From the NCBI GenBank assembly GCA_028718575.1, contig JAQULN010000154.1, positions 1-5,623 on the forward strand: a DNA stretch of 5,623 bases. Direction: 5' to 3'. Under the pieces are notes generated by a model. The model saw only the letters and a list, made by a program, of their open reading frames with translations. It ran no database searches and had not been told where the DNA came from. The first letter of the stretch is position 1, and each line of letters opens with the position of its first letter. This stretch comes from Candidatus Krumholzibacteriia bacterium (GTDB taxonomy: Bacteria > Krumholzibacteriota > Krumholzibacteriia > LZORAL124-64-63). Of this stretch, positions 1 through 5,125 are shown piece after piece. The position numbers were made by a program, and so were the translations under genes.

Positions 1-1
1 C

Positions 2-751
2 GTGGCGGGCGGACTCACTGGGCTGGCCGTGATCGCCCGACTGGCGCTCGGCGTGCCATTCAGCGTGGCGCTCTTGGCGCTCAACGTCCCGCTCTTGATC
101 ATGCAGTGGCGTCTGCTCGGCGGTTTTCGTTCGATCGTGCGGACAATGACCGGGGTTACTGTCCTCGCGGTGATGACTGAAGTGCTGCAACCGTTGCTGC
201 CGGCGGTCACGGAGGACCGGCTGCTGATCATCACCTACGGCGGCGTCCTGGCCGGGCTCGGTCTGGCGATGGTGTTCCAAGGCCGCGGCACAACGGGCGG
301 AGCCGATATCCTGGCGCGGCTGTTCAATCGCTATCGCGGCTGGAGGATCGGACGCACCATGCTGGGTTTGAACGTGATCGTCTACACGCTCGCTGGCCTG
401 CTCTTCGGCCCGGAACCGGCCATGGTGGCGCTGCTGCTTTCCTATGTGATGAGCCGGACGCTCGATGCGGTGCTGCACGGACTGGCCTCGAGCCGGGTGG
501 TCATGATCGTGACCGCCGAGCCGGGCAAGGTGCGACAGGCGGTGGTGCATATCATGGGCCGCGGCTTGACCCTGATTCCCGCGACCGGGGGCCATAGCGG
601 GCGCCGCAAGGGGTTGCTCTACGCCGTGATTCCGCGGGCGGATATCCAGCGCCTCAAGCTGCGCGTGCTAGATAGCGACCCTGAGGCATTCATCACGGTG
701 ATGACGCCGCGCGAGGCCGTGGGCGGCTTCAACCTGAAACCGCAGGATTGA
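2..751 (+). CDS. YitT family integral membrane protein (DUF161 plus DUF2179), 5' end cut by window edge
   Basis: This encodes the last 249 residues of a YitT-type membrane protein; the exact transport or signalling role of the family is not established. Visible hydrophobic segments lie at about residues 17-37, 48-67, 74-93 and 118-150. The family's glycine-rich loop GRGTTGGADI is at 94-103. After the last helix a soluble C-terminal DUF2179 domain (about 163-249) carries the typical GRGLTLIPATGG-SG pattern (186-200) and DPEAF (226-230), and it is presumably cytoplasmic. The GTG at position 2 should not be taken as the real start. In relatives, the sequence aligned with the initial AGGLTGLA is preceded by a first transmembrane helix, so roughly 30-45 residues probably lie upstream of the window. 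The stop is TGA. The gene converges with the carboxypeptidase gene, with 66 bp between their ends. Family assignment is confident; substrate or function is unknown. Confidence 0.86.
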   Translation: MAGGLTGLAVIARLALGVPFSVALLALNVPLLIMQWRLLGGFRSIVRTMTGVTVLAVMTEVLQPLLPAVTEDRLLIITYGGVLAGLGLAMVFQGRGTTGGADILARLFNRYRGWRIGRTMLGLNVIVYTLAGLLFGPEPAMVALLLSYVMSRTLDAVLHGLASSRVVMIVTAEPGKVRQAVVHIMGRGLTLIPATGGHSGRRKGLLYAVIPRADIQRLKLRVLDSDPEAFITVMTPREAVGGFNLKPQD

Positions 752-766
752 CCGACCGGATCGACC

Positions 767-781
767 CGCCGGATGCCGGCG
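767..781 (+). terminator. Small GC hairpin between the convergent YitT and M14 genes
   Basis: The arms CGCCGG and CCGGCG pair perfectly around an ATG loop, 15 nt after the YitT stop codon. On the plus strand the hairpin is followed by the mildly pyrimidine-rich TCTTCTGG, not a true U-tract. The position between two convergent genes suits a terminator, but the stem is only 6 bp, so this is tentative. Confidence 0.35.
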
Positions 782-817
782 TCTTCTGGAGCCAGCCGTC
801 CACCAGGGCGCTCTTTG

Positions 818-2401
818 TTATTGAACGCAGATCAGTCGCGCGACCTGTTGCCGGCCGCCGGCCGTGATTCGCAGGAGGTAGTTGCCGCTGGCCAGCCGCC
901 CCGGCAGGCGGAGCGAATGGTCACGACCGCCAGCCAGGTCGCTGCCCAGCCGTCCGAGGCAACGGCCGCGTAGGTCGTACAACTCGCAATGAGCGACCGG
1001 TGATTCCGCCGGCAGGCGCAGGTGTATAGTCTGTCCGCTGCAGACGCGCCGATCGCCGCACAACCATGACGCCGCGTCGGCTAATCCGTTGCCGGAAACA
1101 CCGTCGCCTGGACCTGCATCCTGATCATCGTCCACGCCGGTCGCTATTCGTTGCAGGGCGAAGTCGACTGTCTGCCAATCCGCGGCGACGTTCGCGGTCT
1201 GAGACTGCGTCTCGTATCCAGAGTGCAGGGCCTTCACGGTGAAGGTCCCGCTGCTCGTCAGGCGCCAGTAGCGGCCATGCTCGGCATCGCAGAGGCGCGG
1301 TCCCACGTAATTCGAGTGCATCTGGGTGATCTGCACTTCCGCGGCCAGGGGAATACCGGTCGCGGCGTCGCAGACGCTGCCGCATATCCCGGGACCGTTC
1401 AGGACGCGATCCTGCACGTACGTCGAACCGCGAGCCACGCGCGCGGCGATCGAGTCGACATCGGCACCGGAATACCAGCATTGCGCGCCGATCTCCATCA
1501 CGTAGGCGAGAATCCCGGTTCGGCCGTATACCCAGCACTGTTCCTTGGGCAAACTGTCGTAAGCCGGCACGGAGCTGTAGGTCGAACCCTGTAACGTGCG
1601 CGTGGCGGCGCCCCAACCGACGGCGACATCCCTCGCAACGTTGTAATCCGGCGCCTGTCCGCCTCCTTTGATGCTCAACCAAGGATAAAAAATAGTGTTG
1701 GTCCAGTTGATCGTGGCCGGCGAGTGGTAGTCGAGCACCAGCAGTGGCCGCTGCGCCAAGATCCAGTCGCGCAGGGCGACGACCTCACATTCGGAGAAGA
1801 TCCTGGGACCCTTGTAGTACTGGGATTCGGGATCGCTGTCGTCGCAATCGTTCCAGTACCAGTCCCAGTTGCGGTTGAGGTCGACGCCGTCGTCCGGGAA
1901 ATCGACTTCGCCGTTGTCGTTGTTGTCCCGCAGGTTCTTGCGCCAGTCGGTCCAGGAGGGATGGTCGCCGAAGACATACGCATGGCCGTCGGGATTGAGT
2001 ACGGGCACGAAGACGAGCTGCAGGTTGTCCACCCGGGCGGTCACCTGCGGATCGGCGCCGTAGCCGGCGAGCAGCGCGGCCGCCTGCGCCATGATCGCCG
2101 CGGTGCCCAGACACTCGTTGGCGTGCTGTGCGCCATGGAAGAGCAGGCGGGGCTTGTCCGCGGCGGGAACGGCGCGGTTGGTGACGGTCAGCATCAAGAT
2201 CGCGCGTTTCTGGCCGCTGGCGCCCAGCACCGAGCAGGCGACGAGATCGGGATGGGCTGTTTCCCAGGCGGCGAACTGGGCTTCGATGTCCGCCAACCGC
2301 CAGTAACCGGGGTCGGGTTGGCTGGCGGCCGGACGATCGGCGATCATTCCGAGCGCTGCGCCAAGCAGCAGGATCACGGCGAACCGGTGGCGACGAGACA
2401 T
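818..2401 (-). CDS. Secreted zinc carboxypeptidase (peptidase family M14) with C-terminal FlgD-Ig/T9SS-like sorting domain
   Basis: A 527-residue exported metallopeptidase, predicted to remove C-terminal residues from peptides outside the cytoplasm. The signal peptide (residues 1 to about 26) has RR near its start, the core AVILLLGAALGMI and a P-A-A cleavage region. The M14 domain (about 32-335) has its zinc ligands: H93 and E96 in HANE, and H226 in DYHS. Substrate-binding W153-R154 and N176-R177 (GVDLNRNW), Y281 (equivalent to Tyr248 of carboxypeptidase A, 22 residues before the catalytic Glu) and catalytic E303 (YVMEIG) are also present. A loop at 159-170 fits an EF-hand calcium loop. Residues 336-418 resemble a carboxypeptidase-regulatory-like beta domain (GSVCDAATGIPL). 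After an Asp/Gly-rich linker (421-440), residues about 455-527 (ELYDLRGR, LASGNYLLRI) look like a FlgD-Ig or T9SS type A tail. The ATG at 2401 was chosen because GAGGAGG lies 9 nt upstream and a signal peptide follows. An in-frame ATG at 2467 lacks a ribosome site and would bury the signal. The frame stays open further upstream only as antisense to hydF. The residues needed for activity all appear intact; substrate specificity is not clear. Confidence 0.9.
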   Translation of the reverse strand: MSRRHRFAVILLLGAALGMIADRPAASQPDPGYWRLADIEAQFAAWETAHPDLVACSVLGASGQKRAILMLTVTNRAVPAADKPRLLFHGAQHANECLGTAAIMAQAAALLAGYGADPQVTARVDNLQLVFVPVLNPDGHAYVFGDHPSWTDWRKNLRDNNDNGEVDFPDDGVDLNRNWDWYWNDCDDSDPESQYYKGPRIFSECEVVALRDWILAQRPLLVLDYHSPATINWTNTIFYPWLSIKGGGQAPDYNVARDVAVGWGAATRTLQGSTYSSVPAYDSLPKEQCWVYGRTGILAYVMEIGAQCWYSGADVDSIAARVARGSTYVQDRVLNGPGICGSVCDAATGIPLAAEVQITQMHSNYVGPRLCDAEHGRYWRLTSSGTFTVKALHSGYETQSQTANVAADWQTVDFALQRIATGVDDDQDAGPGDGVSGNGLADAASWLCGDRRVCSGQTIHLRLPAESPVAHCELYDLRGRCLGRLGSDLAGGRDHSLRLPGRLASGNYLLRITAGGRQQVARLICVQ

Positions 2402-2410
2402 TGGTGCGGT

Positions 2411-2417
2411 CCTCCTC
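2411..2417 (-). promoter_or_regulatory. Ribosome binding site fixing the carboxypeptidase start
   Basis: On the minus strand this reads GAGGAGG, a near-perfect Shine-Dalgarno sequence, 9 nt from the ATG at 2401. It decides between this start and longer in-frame options. Confidence 0.8.
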
Positions 2418-2438
2418 GATGTTGCAAAACCAGCGATA

Positions 2439-2444
2439 ATGATA
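2439..2444 (-). promoter_or_regulatory. Candidate -10 box for the carboxypeptidase gene
   Basis: On the minus strand TATCAT sits in the only AT-rich patch of this divergent region (plus-strand GATAATGATAAC, about 2435-2446) and would give a leader of about 30 nt. No good -35 hexamer lies 16-18 bp upstream; the best is ATGAAG. An activator or another sigma factor may be used. Weak call. Confidence 0.25.
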
Positions 2445-2532
2445 ACAGATCGGCGCGGATCCTTCATGGTGAACCGGCGGCCGTCTTCCCTATTTCTTGC
2501 GACGATTCCGCGAGGGATGCCGGGGTTGCGGC

Positions 2533-2552
2533 TCGCGGCGGTCAAACCGCGA
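2533..2552. repeat. Inverted repeat overlapping the hydF -35 box, possible operator
   Basis: The perfect arms TCGCGG and CCGCGA are separated by 8 nt. A shorter nested repeat, GCGGT-CAA-ACCGC, occupies 2538-2550. It covers the start of the candidate -35 hexamer of hydF, where a repressor or activator dimer could act. GC-rich inverted repeats also arise by chance in such DNA, so the regulatory reading is inference. Confidence 0.3.
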
Positions 2553-2577
2553 CAACACGCGCTATTCCTGCTATGTT
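2549..2577 (+). promoter_or_regulatory. Candidate promoter of hydF
   Basis: The -35-like GCGACA (2549-2554; 4 of 6 match TTGACA) and TATGTT (2572-2577; 4 of 6 match TATAAT) are separated by exactly 17 bp. The -10 is extended by TGC directly in front of it. This predicts a start near 2584 and a leader of about 50 nt. It is the best match to a sigma-70 promoter I could find between the divergent genes on this strand. Confidence 0.35.
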
Positions 2578-2622
2578 GGCCGCCGACGCGGCCGGTTCGA
2601 TCGGTCGGCCTGCTCGTGCAAC

Positions 2623-2626
2623 GGAG
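2623..2626 (+). promoter_or_regulatory. Ribosome binding site of hydF
   Basis: GGAG is followed by 6 nt and then the ATG at 2633. It supports this start, which also places the P-loop at the family's usual distance from the N-terminus. Confidence 0.6.
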
Positions 2627-2632
2627 TGAACC

Positions 2633-3961
2633 ATGCCCCGTATCGAACGCAAGCTCATCGGTATCTTCGGCCGCATCAATGCGGGGAAGTCGACCTGCAT
2701 GAATCTGCTCACGCGGCAGGAGACCTCGCTCGTCGATCCGCAGCCGGGCACGACCGCGGACATTAAAAGCGCGCTGATGGAGATCCACGCCGTCGGCCCG
2801 GTCGAGCTGCTGGACACCGCCGGTCTCGACGAGGTGTCGCCGCTCGGGCAGAAGAAGCGGCGCAAGACACTGGCCGCGTTGACTGAGGTCGATTTGGCCG
2901 TGCTCGTGGTCGATCCCGTGCAGACGCTCCTCCTCGGGGATCCCGCCGTCGAAGACGCGATTGTCACGATCGCTCACCACCACGACCGGCGCCTGTGTGT
3001 GGTGCTGAATCGACGCGCCGACGGCGCCGAACACCTCCGCGCGAGCGGCGCCACCTGGTCCGAGGCGAGAAGGTTCGCGCTGTCCGTTCTACCCGATCGA
3101 GCGGGGACGCCCGTACTCGAGCTGGACTTGGCGGACCGCGAGCGCAGCGGGGAACTGGCGGCGTTCCTGGCATCCGCGGTCGGGCCGGCCGCGGACGCGA
3201 CGCCGCTGTTGCCGATGGTGCACCGGCATGGCGCCGTCGTGCTGCATATCCCTCTGGACGAAGAATCGCCGTCGGGCCGCCTGCTGCGGCCGCAGGAAAT
3301 GGCCATGGAAGCGCTTCTGCGAGCGGGAGTGCCGGTCGGCCTGTACCGCGTCGATCTGAGCCTCGCGCGCTGCAGCAATCCGGCGGTGGTCGAACGGCAG
3401 CGACGGAATTTCGTCGGTTTTCTGGCCTCGTTCGAACGATGCGGCGGTGTTCAGCTCGTGCTCACCGATTCCCAGGCGATCGATCTCATGAACGCCTGGG
3501 TTCCCGGCGAGATCTCGCTGACCACCTTTTCGATCATGATGGTCAACCAGACTGCCTGTGGCGATATGTCGGTGTTCATCGACGGTACGCGGGCGTTGGA
3601 CACGTTACGAGCCGGCGACCGCGTATTGATCGCCGAGGCGTGCAACCACGACCGGATCGCCGAGGATATCGGGACGGTGCAGCTGCCGCGCAAACTAGCG
3701 GCGGCGGTGCCCGGGCTCGAGTTCGACCACGCGTTCGGTCGCGAGTTCCCTGAATCTGCCGAGTTGCGCCGCTATCGGCTCGCCATCCATTGCGGCGGTT
3801 GCATGATTCGCCCCCAGAAGCTCGCCGCCCGCGTGGCGCGGCTGCGCGAGGCGGGCATTCCGGTGACCAACTACGGCCTGGCCCTGAGTTGGTACGAAGG
3901 TAAGGCCACCCTGGGGCGGGTCCTTGCGCCCTGGCCCTCCGTGCGACGCGGCGCAGAGTAG
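2633..3961 (+). CDS. hydF: [FeFe]-hydrogenase H-cluster maturation GTPase HydF
   Basis: A 442-residue cytoplasmic scaffold protein. HydF carries the diiron precursor made with HydE and HydG and delivers it to apo-[FeFe]-hydrogenase. The N-terminal GTPase domain has the P-loop GRINAGKS (13-20), PGTT (38-41) and DTAG (61-64). The usual NKxD guanine motif is altered to NRRAD (126-130) and no clear G5 serine-alanine motif follows (159-168). The middle dimerisation domain (about 195-310) includes VLTDSQA (276-282) and TTFSIMM (297-303). The C-terminal cluster domain has C337-N-H339, then 46 residues, then H386-C387-G-G-C390, which fits the family pattern CxH-x(46-53)-HCxxC. E344, seven residues after C337, matches the position of the exchangeable fourth ligand that I recall from a Thermosipho structure. 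VTNYGLALSW (411-420) is another family block. The ATG is supported by GGAG (2623-2626) 6 nt upstream. The gene is divergent from the carboxypeptidase and followed by a strong hairpin, so it is probably transcribed alone; hydE and hydG are not in the window. Identity is highly confident. Confidence 0.95.
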   Translation: MPRIERKLIGIFGRINAGKSTCMNLLTRQETSLVDPQPGTTADIKSALMEIHAVGPVELLDTAGLDEVSPLGQKKRRKTLAALTEVDLAVLVVDPVQTLLLGDPAVEDAIVTIAHHHDRRLCVVLNRRADGAEHLRASGATWSEARRFALSVLPDRAGTPVLELDLADRERSGELAAFLASAVGPAADATPLLPMVHRHGAVVLHIPLDEESPSGRLLRPQEMAMEALLRAGVPVGLYRVDLSLARCSNPAVVERQRRNFVGFLASFERCGGVQLVLTDSQAIDLMNAWVPGEISLTTFSIMMVNQTACGDMSVFIDGTRALDTLRAGDRVLIAEACNHDRIAEDIGTVQLPRKLAAAVPGLEFDHAFGREFPESAELRRYRLAIHCGGCMIRPQKLAARVARLREAGIPVTNYGLALSWYEGKATLGRVLAPWPSVRRGAE

Positions 3962-3975
3962 CGCGCGGGTCTGCG
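3952..3975 (+). repeat. Inverted repeat spanning the hydF stop codon
   Basis: CGCAGA (3952-3957) can pair with TCTGCG (3970-3975) around a 12-nt GC-rich loop containing the TAG stop. It lies 16 nt before the stronger hairpin at 3992 and may be an accessory part of the 3' end. It is short enough to be chance. Confidence 0.25.
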
Positions 3976-3991
3976 GATCGGCCAAACGACC

Positions 3992-4018
3992 GGGGCCCGG
4001 ACTTGGCGTCCGGGCCCC
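3992..4018. terminator. Strong, probably bidirectional terminator hairpin between hydF and the MAM-like protein gene
   Basis: GGGGCCCGGAC and GTCCGGGCCCC form a perfect 11-bp stem around a 5-nt loop (TTGGC). It lies 30 nt after the hydF stop and 42 nt after the stop of the minus-strand gene at 4061. Neither strand shows a U-tract after the stem, so this is either the U-less type common in GC-rich bacteria or a 3'-end stabiliser. Its place between two convergent genes favours shared termination. Confidence 0.75.
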
Positions 4019-4060
4019 ATGCTCGCTATCTCTGCCGACGTTCGTTCTAGTTAACTCCGA

Positions 4061-4774
4061 TTACCGGAAGATGCCCTTGATCTGGGTCCAGGTTTCGTTT
4101 TCCATGGCGACCGTACCATCATCGGTGCCAATCTTGACGTAGCCCAGATACCAGCCGGGGTAAGCGACCGAGGAGTCGGACCCGAAGTCGAAGCGCACCT
4201 GGATTTCCTGGCCCATGAACGCGGACAGGTCAAAGCACTGCACCAACCACACTTGCGAAGGCCCATTATAGCCGTTGCCCGAATAGCCCGGCTGGCCATC
4301 CACGCAGAAGGCGTAGTATGAGGTGCTCTCGCTGATAATCGGATGGGTGTAACCGTTGATCGGCAGAATGACCTGGTCGTCGACCTTGACATTGCCGCCG
4401 TCGAAGTTGTTCTCCACGTGGACGTAGTGGTAGATCTCCATCAGGTAGGAGTCCGGAGTCACCGCGAAGACCGGCGACAAAAGACCTTCACCCGCGTTGT
4501 TGGGGTAGTTGCCAACCAGGACGGTGCCCCAAACAGCGGCGGGAGCGCCGGCGATATCGGTCGCGCCCCATGCCCAAGAAGGCGCGCCACCGGTGGCGTC
4601 GCAGACGACCGGTGTGAAACCGTGGTTGGCCTCGCTGAAGTCCCAATTGAACATCACCGATTCGAGCTCGCAGGCGTCGCGCGTCGGGGACGCAACATCG
4701 GGATAGACCTCTTTATCAGCGAGCGCGGGCATGGCAAACAGGCAGATCAACGAAAACGTGAGCAACAATCTCAT
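4061..4774 (-). CDS. Small secreted protein with one MAM-like/choice-of-anchor-type beta-sandwich domain
   Basis: A 237-residue exported protein of unknown role. The signal peptide is clear: MRLLLTFSLICLFAMPALA, with cleavage after A19. Almost all of the mature chain is a single domain (about 40-218) resembling the MAM-like or immune-inhibitor-A C-terminal beta-sandwich modules of bacterial secreted proteins. Visible blocks are WDFSEANHGFTP (44-54), WAWG (67-70), GEGLLSPVF (95-103), DGGNVKV (125-131), GYTHPI (141-146) and CFDLSAFMGQEIQVRFDFGSD (180-200) followed by GWYLGYVKIG (207-216). Relatives usually have GWYIDDV in that last block, so the acidic pair is lost here. Four cysteines remain in the mature chain (35, 58, 157, 180), enough for two disulfides. 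A short tail (221-237) ends ETWTQIKGIFR. No catalytic domain is seen, so surface adhesion or carbohydrate binding is only a guess. The ATG at 4774 begins the signal peptide and has GGGGG 7 nt upstream. A start at 4810 would add 12 residues with no benefit. Confidence 0.78.
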   Translation of the reverse strand: MRLLLTFSLICLFAMPALADKEVYPDVASPTRDACELESVMFNWDFSEANHGFTPVVCDATGGAPSWAWGATDIAGAPAAVWGTVLVGNYPNNAGEGLLSPVFAVTPDSYLMEIYHYVHVENNFDGGNVKVDDQVILPINGYTHPIISESTSYYAFCVDGQPGYSGNGYNGPSQVWLVQCFDLSAFMGQEIQVRFDFGSDSSVAYPGWYLGYVKIGTDDGTVAMENETWTQIKGIFR

Positions 4775-4835
4775 GGCGATACCCCCGGAAAGAGCGACTG
4801 GGAGAAACACCCACCAACGGAGATTCCACTACTGT

Positions 4836-4850
4836 TGCGGAGTCTCCGCA
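4836..4850 (-). repeat. Perfect 15-nt palindrome in the 5' leader of the MAM-like protein gene
   Basis: TGCGGAG and CTCCGCA flank a single central base. If transcription starts near 4855, the hairpin would form at the extreme 5' end of the mRNA, where it could protect the transcript, or the DNA could be an operator. A related element, CGGAGATTCC (4819-4828 plus strand), repeats CGGAGTCTCC (4838-4847) 19 bp away. Confidence 0.4.
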
Positions 4851-4861
4851 TGAACGGACCG

Positions 4862-4891
4862 ATTCTAGCACAAAACGGGATACTTTTACAA
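4862..4891 (-). promoter_or_regulatory. Sigma-70-type promoter with extended -10 for the MAM-like protein gene
   Basis: On the minus strand TTGTAA (4891-4886) is followed by an 18-bp spacer and TAGAAT (4867-4862; 5 of 6 match TATAAT). TGC directly in front of the -10 makes it an extended -10. The area is markedly more AT-rich than the genes. The predicted start is near 4855, giving a leader of about 80 nt. It is the best promoter in the window. Confidence 0.62.
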
Positions 4892-5053
4892 GAGTCCACT
4901 CGTCTCTTCATTCTCTGCTGGACGGCGACGATTTTTCCTTACGGCGAAGCGGAAACCCGGACGATCGTTTCGATCTGATGTTGACCGGCTAATGACGTTA
5001 TTTGGTAACGAGTTGTGCGCGCTAAGCCAGCTTGCTCGTTCCGCAACATAGGG

Positions 5054-5086
5054 CGGGCGGCAACAGATCTCGATCTGCGCCGCCCG
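5054..5086 (-). terminator. Terminator-like hairpin downstream of the partial minus-strand gene
   Basis: The outer arms CGGGCGGC and GCCGCCCG (8 bp) enclose a small internal loop (AA opposite C). Inside are the inner arms CAGATC and GATCTG around two bases, giving 14 bp in all. It begins 39 nt after the TGA stop of the gene at 5126 in its direction of transcription. It is followed on that strand by CCCTATGTTG, so there is no clear U-tract. Confidence 0.6.
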
Positions 5087-5125
5087 GTTGCCGCCACGAA
5101 CCGGCCATCAGCCGGCTCGCGATCG

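Larger units (their letters stand above)
4775..5125. other. 351-bp non-coding interval between two minus-strand genes
   Basis: No credible gene lies here: frames open on either strand are antisense extensions of the flanking genes and look low-complexity or arginine-rich. It holds the promoter and leader palindrome of the downstream gene (4836-4891) and the terminator-like hairpin of the upstream gene (5054-5086). Two small perfect inverted repeats lie between them: GATCG-TTT-CGATC (4963-4975) and CGTTA-TTTGG-TAACG (4996-5010). A weak CCGGC-CATCA-GCCGG hairpin is at 5101-5115. The presence of both a terminator and a promoter implies that the two genes are separately transcribed. Confidence 0.65.

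Noticed and set aside
1724..2629. A 301-codon open frame on the plus strand opposite the carboxypeptidase
   Set aside because: Its product is Val/Gly/Arg-biased with no recognisable domain. It mirrors a well-supported M14 gene and ends just before hydF. Long antisense frames are expected in GC-rich DNA.
2402..3034. Upstream extension of the carboxypeptidase frame (about 211 extra residues) on the minus strand
   Set aside because: It runs antisense through the first third of hydF, has no ribosome site or domain, and would bury a clear signal peptide. The start at 2401 with GAGGAGG is far better.
2995..3753. A 252-codon plus-strand frame inside hydF
   Set aside because: It is extremely Arg/Gly-rich, an out-of-frame shadow of hydF, whose motifs are fully recognisable in the other frame.
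4343..4978. A 211-codon open frame on the plus strand opposite the MAM-like protein
   Set aside because: It reads across the promoter and signal peptide of a well-supported minus-strand gene and has a composition unlike a protein; no ribosome site was seen.
4981..5009. TTGACC with a 17-bp spacer and GGTAAC on the plus strand, considered as a promoter
   Set aside because: The -10 match is poor and no plus-strand gene or RNA follows before the hairpin at 5054.
4963..5010. Two small perfect inverted repeats (GATCG-TTT-CGATC and CGTTA-TTTGG-TAACG) considered as a CRISPR-like or attachment-site structure
   Set aside because: The two differ in sequence, do not recur, and have no spacers or neighbouring recombinase or Cas genes. 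They are more likely incidental or minor regulatory dyads.
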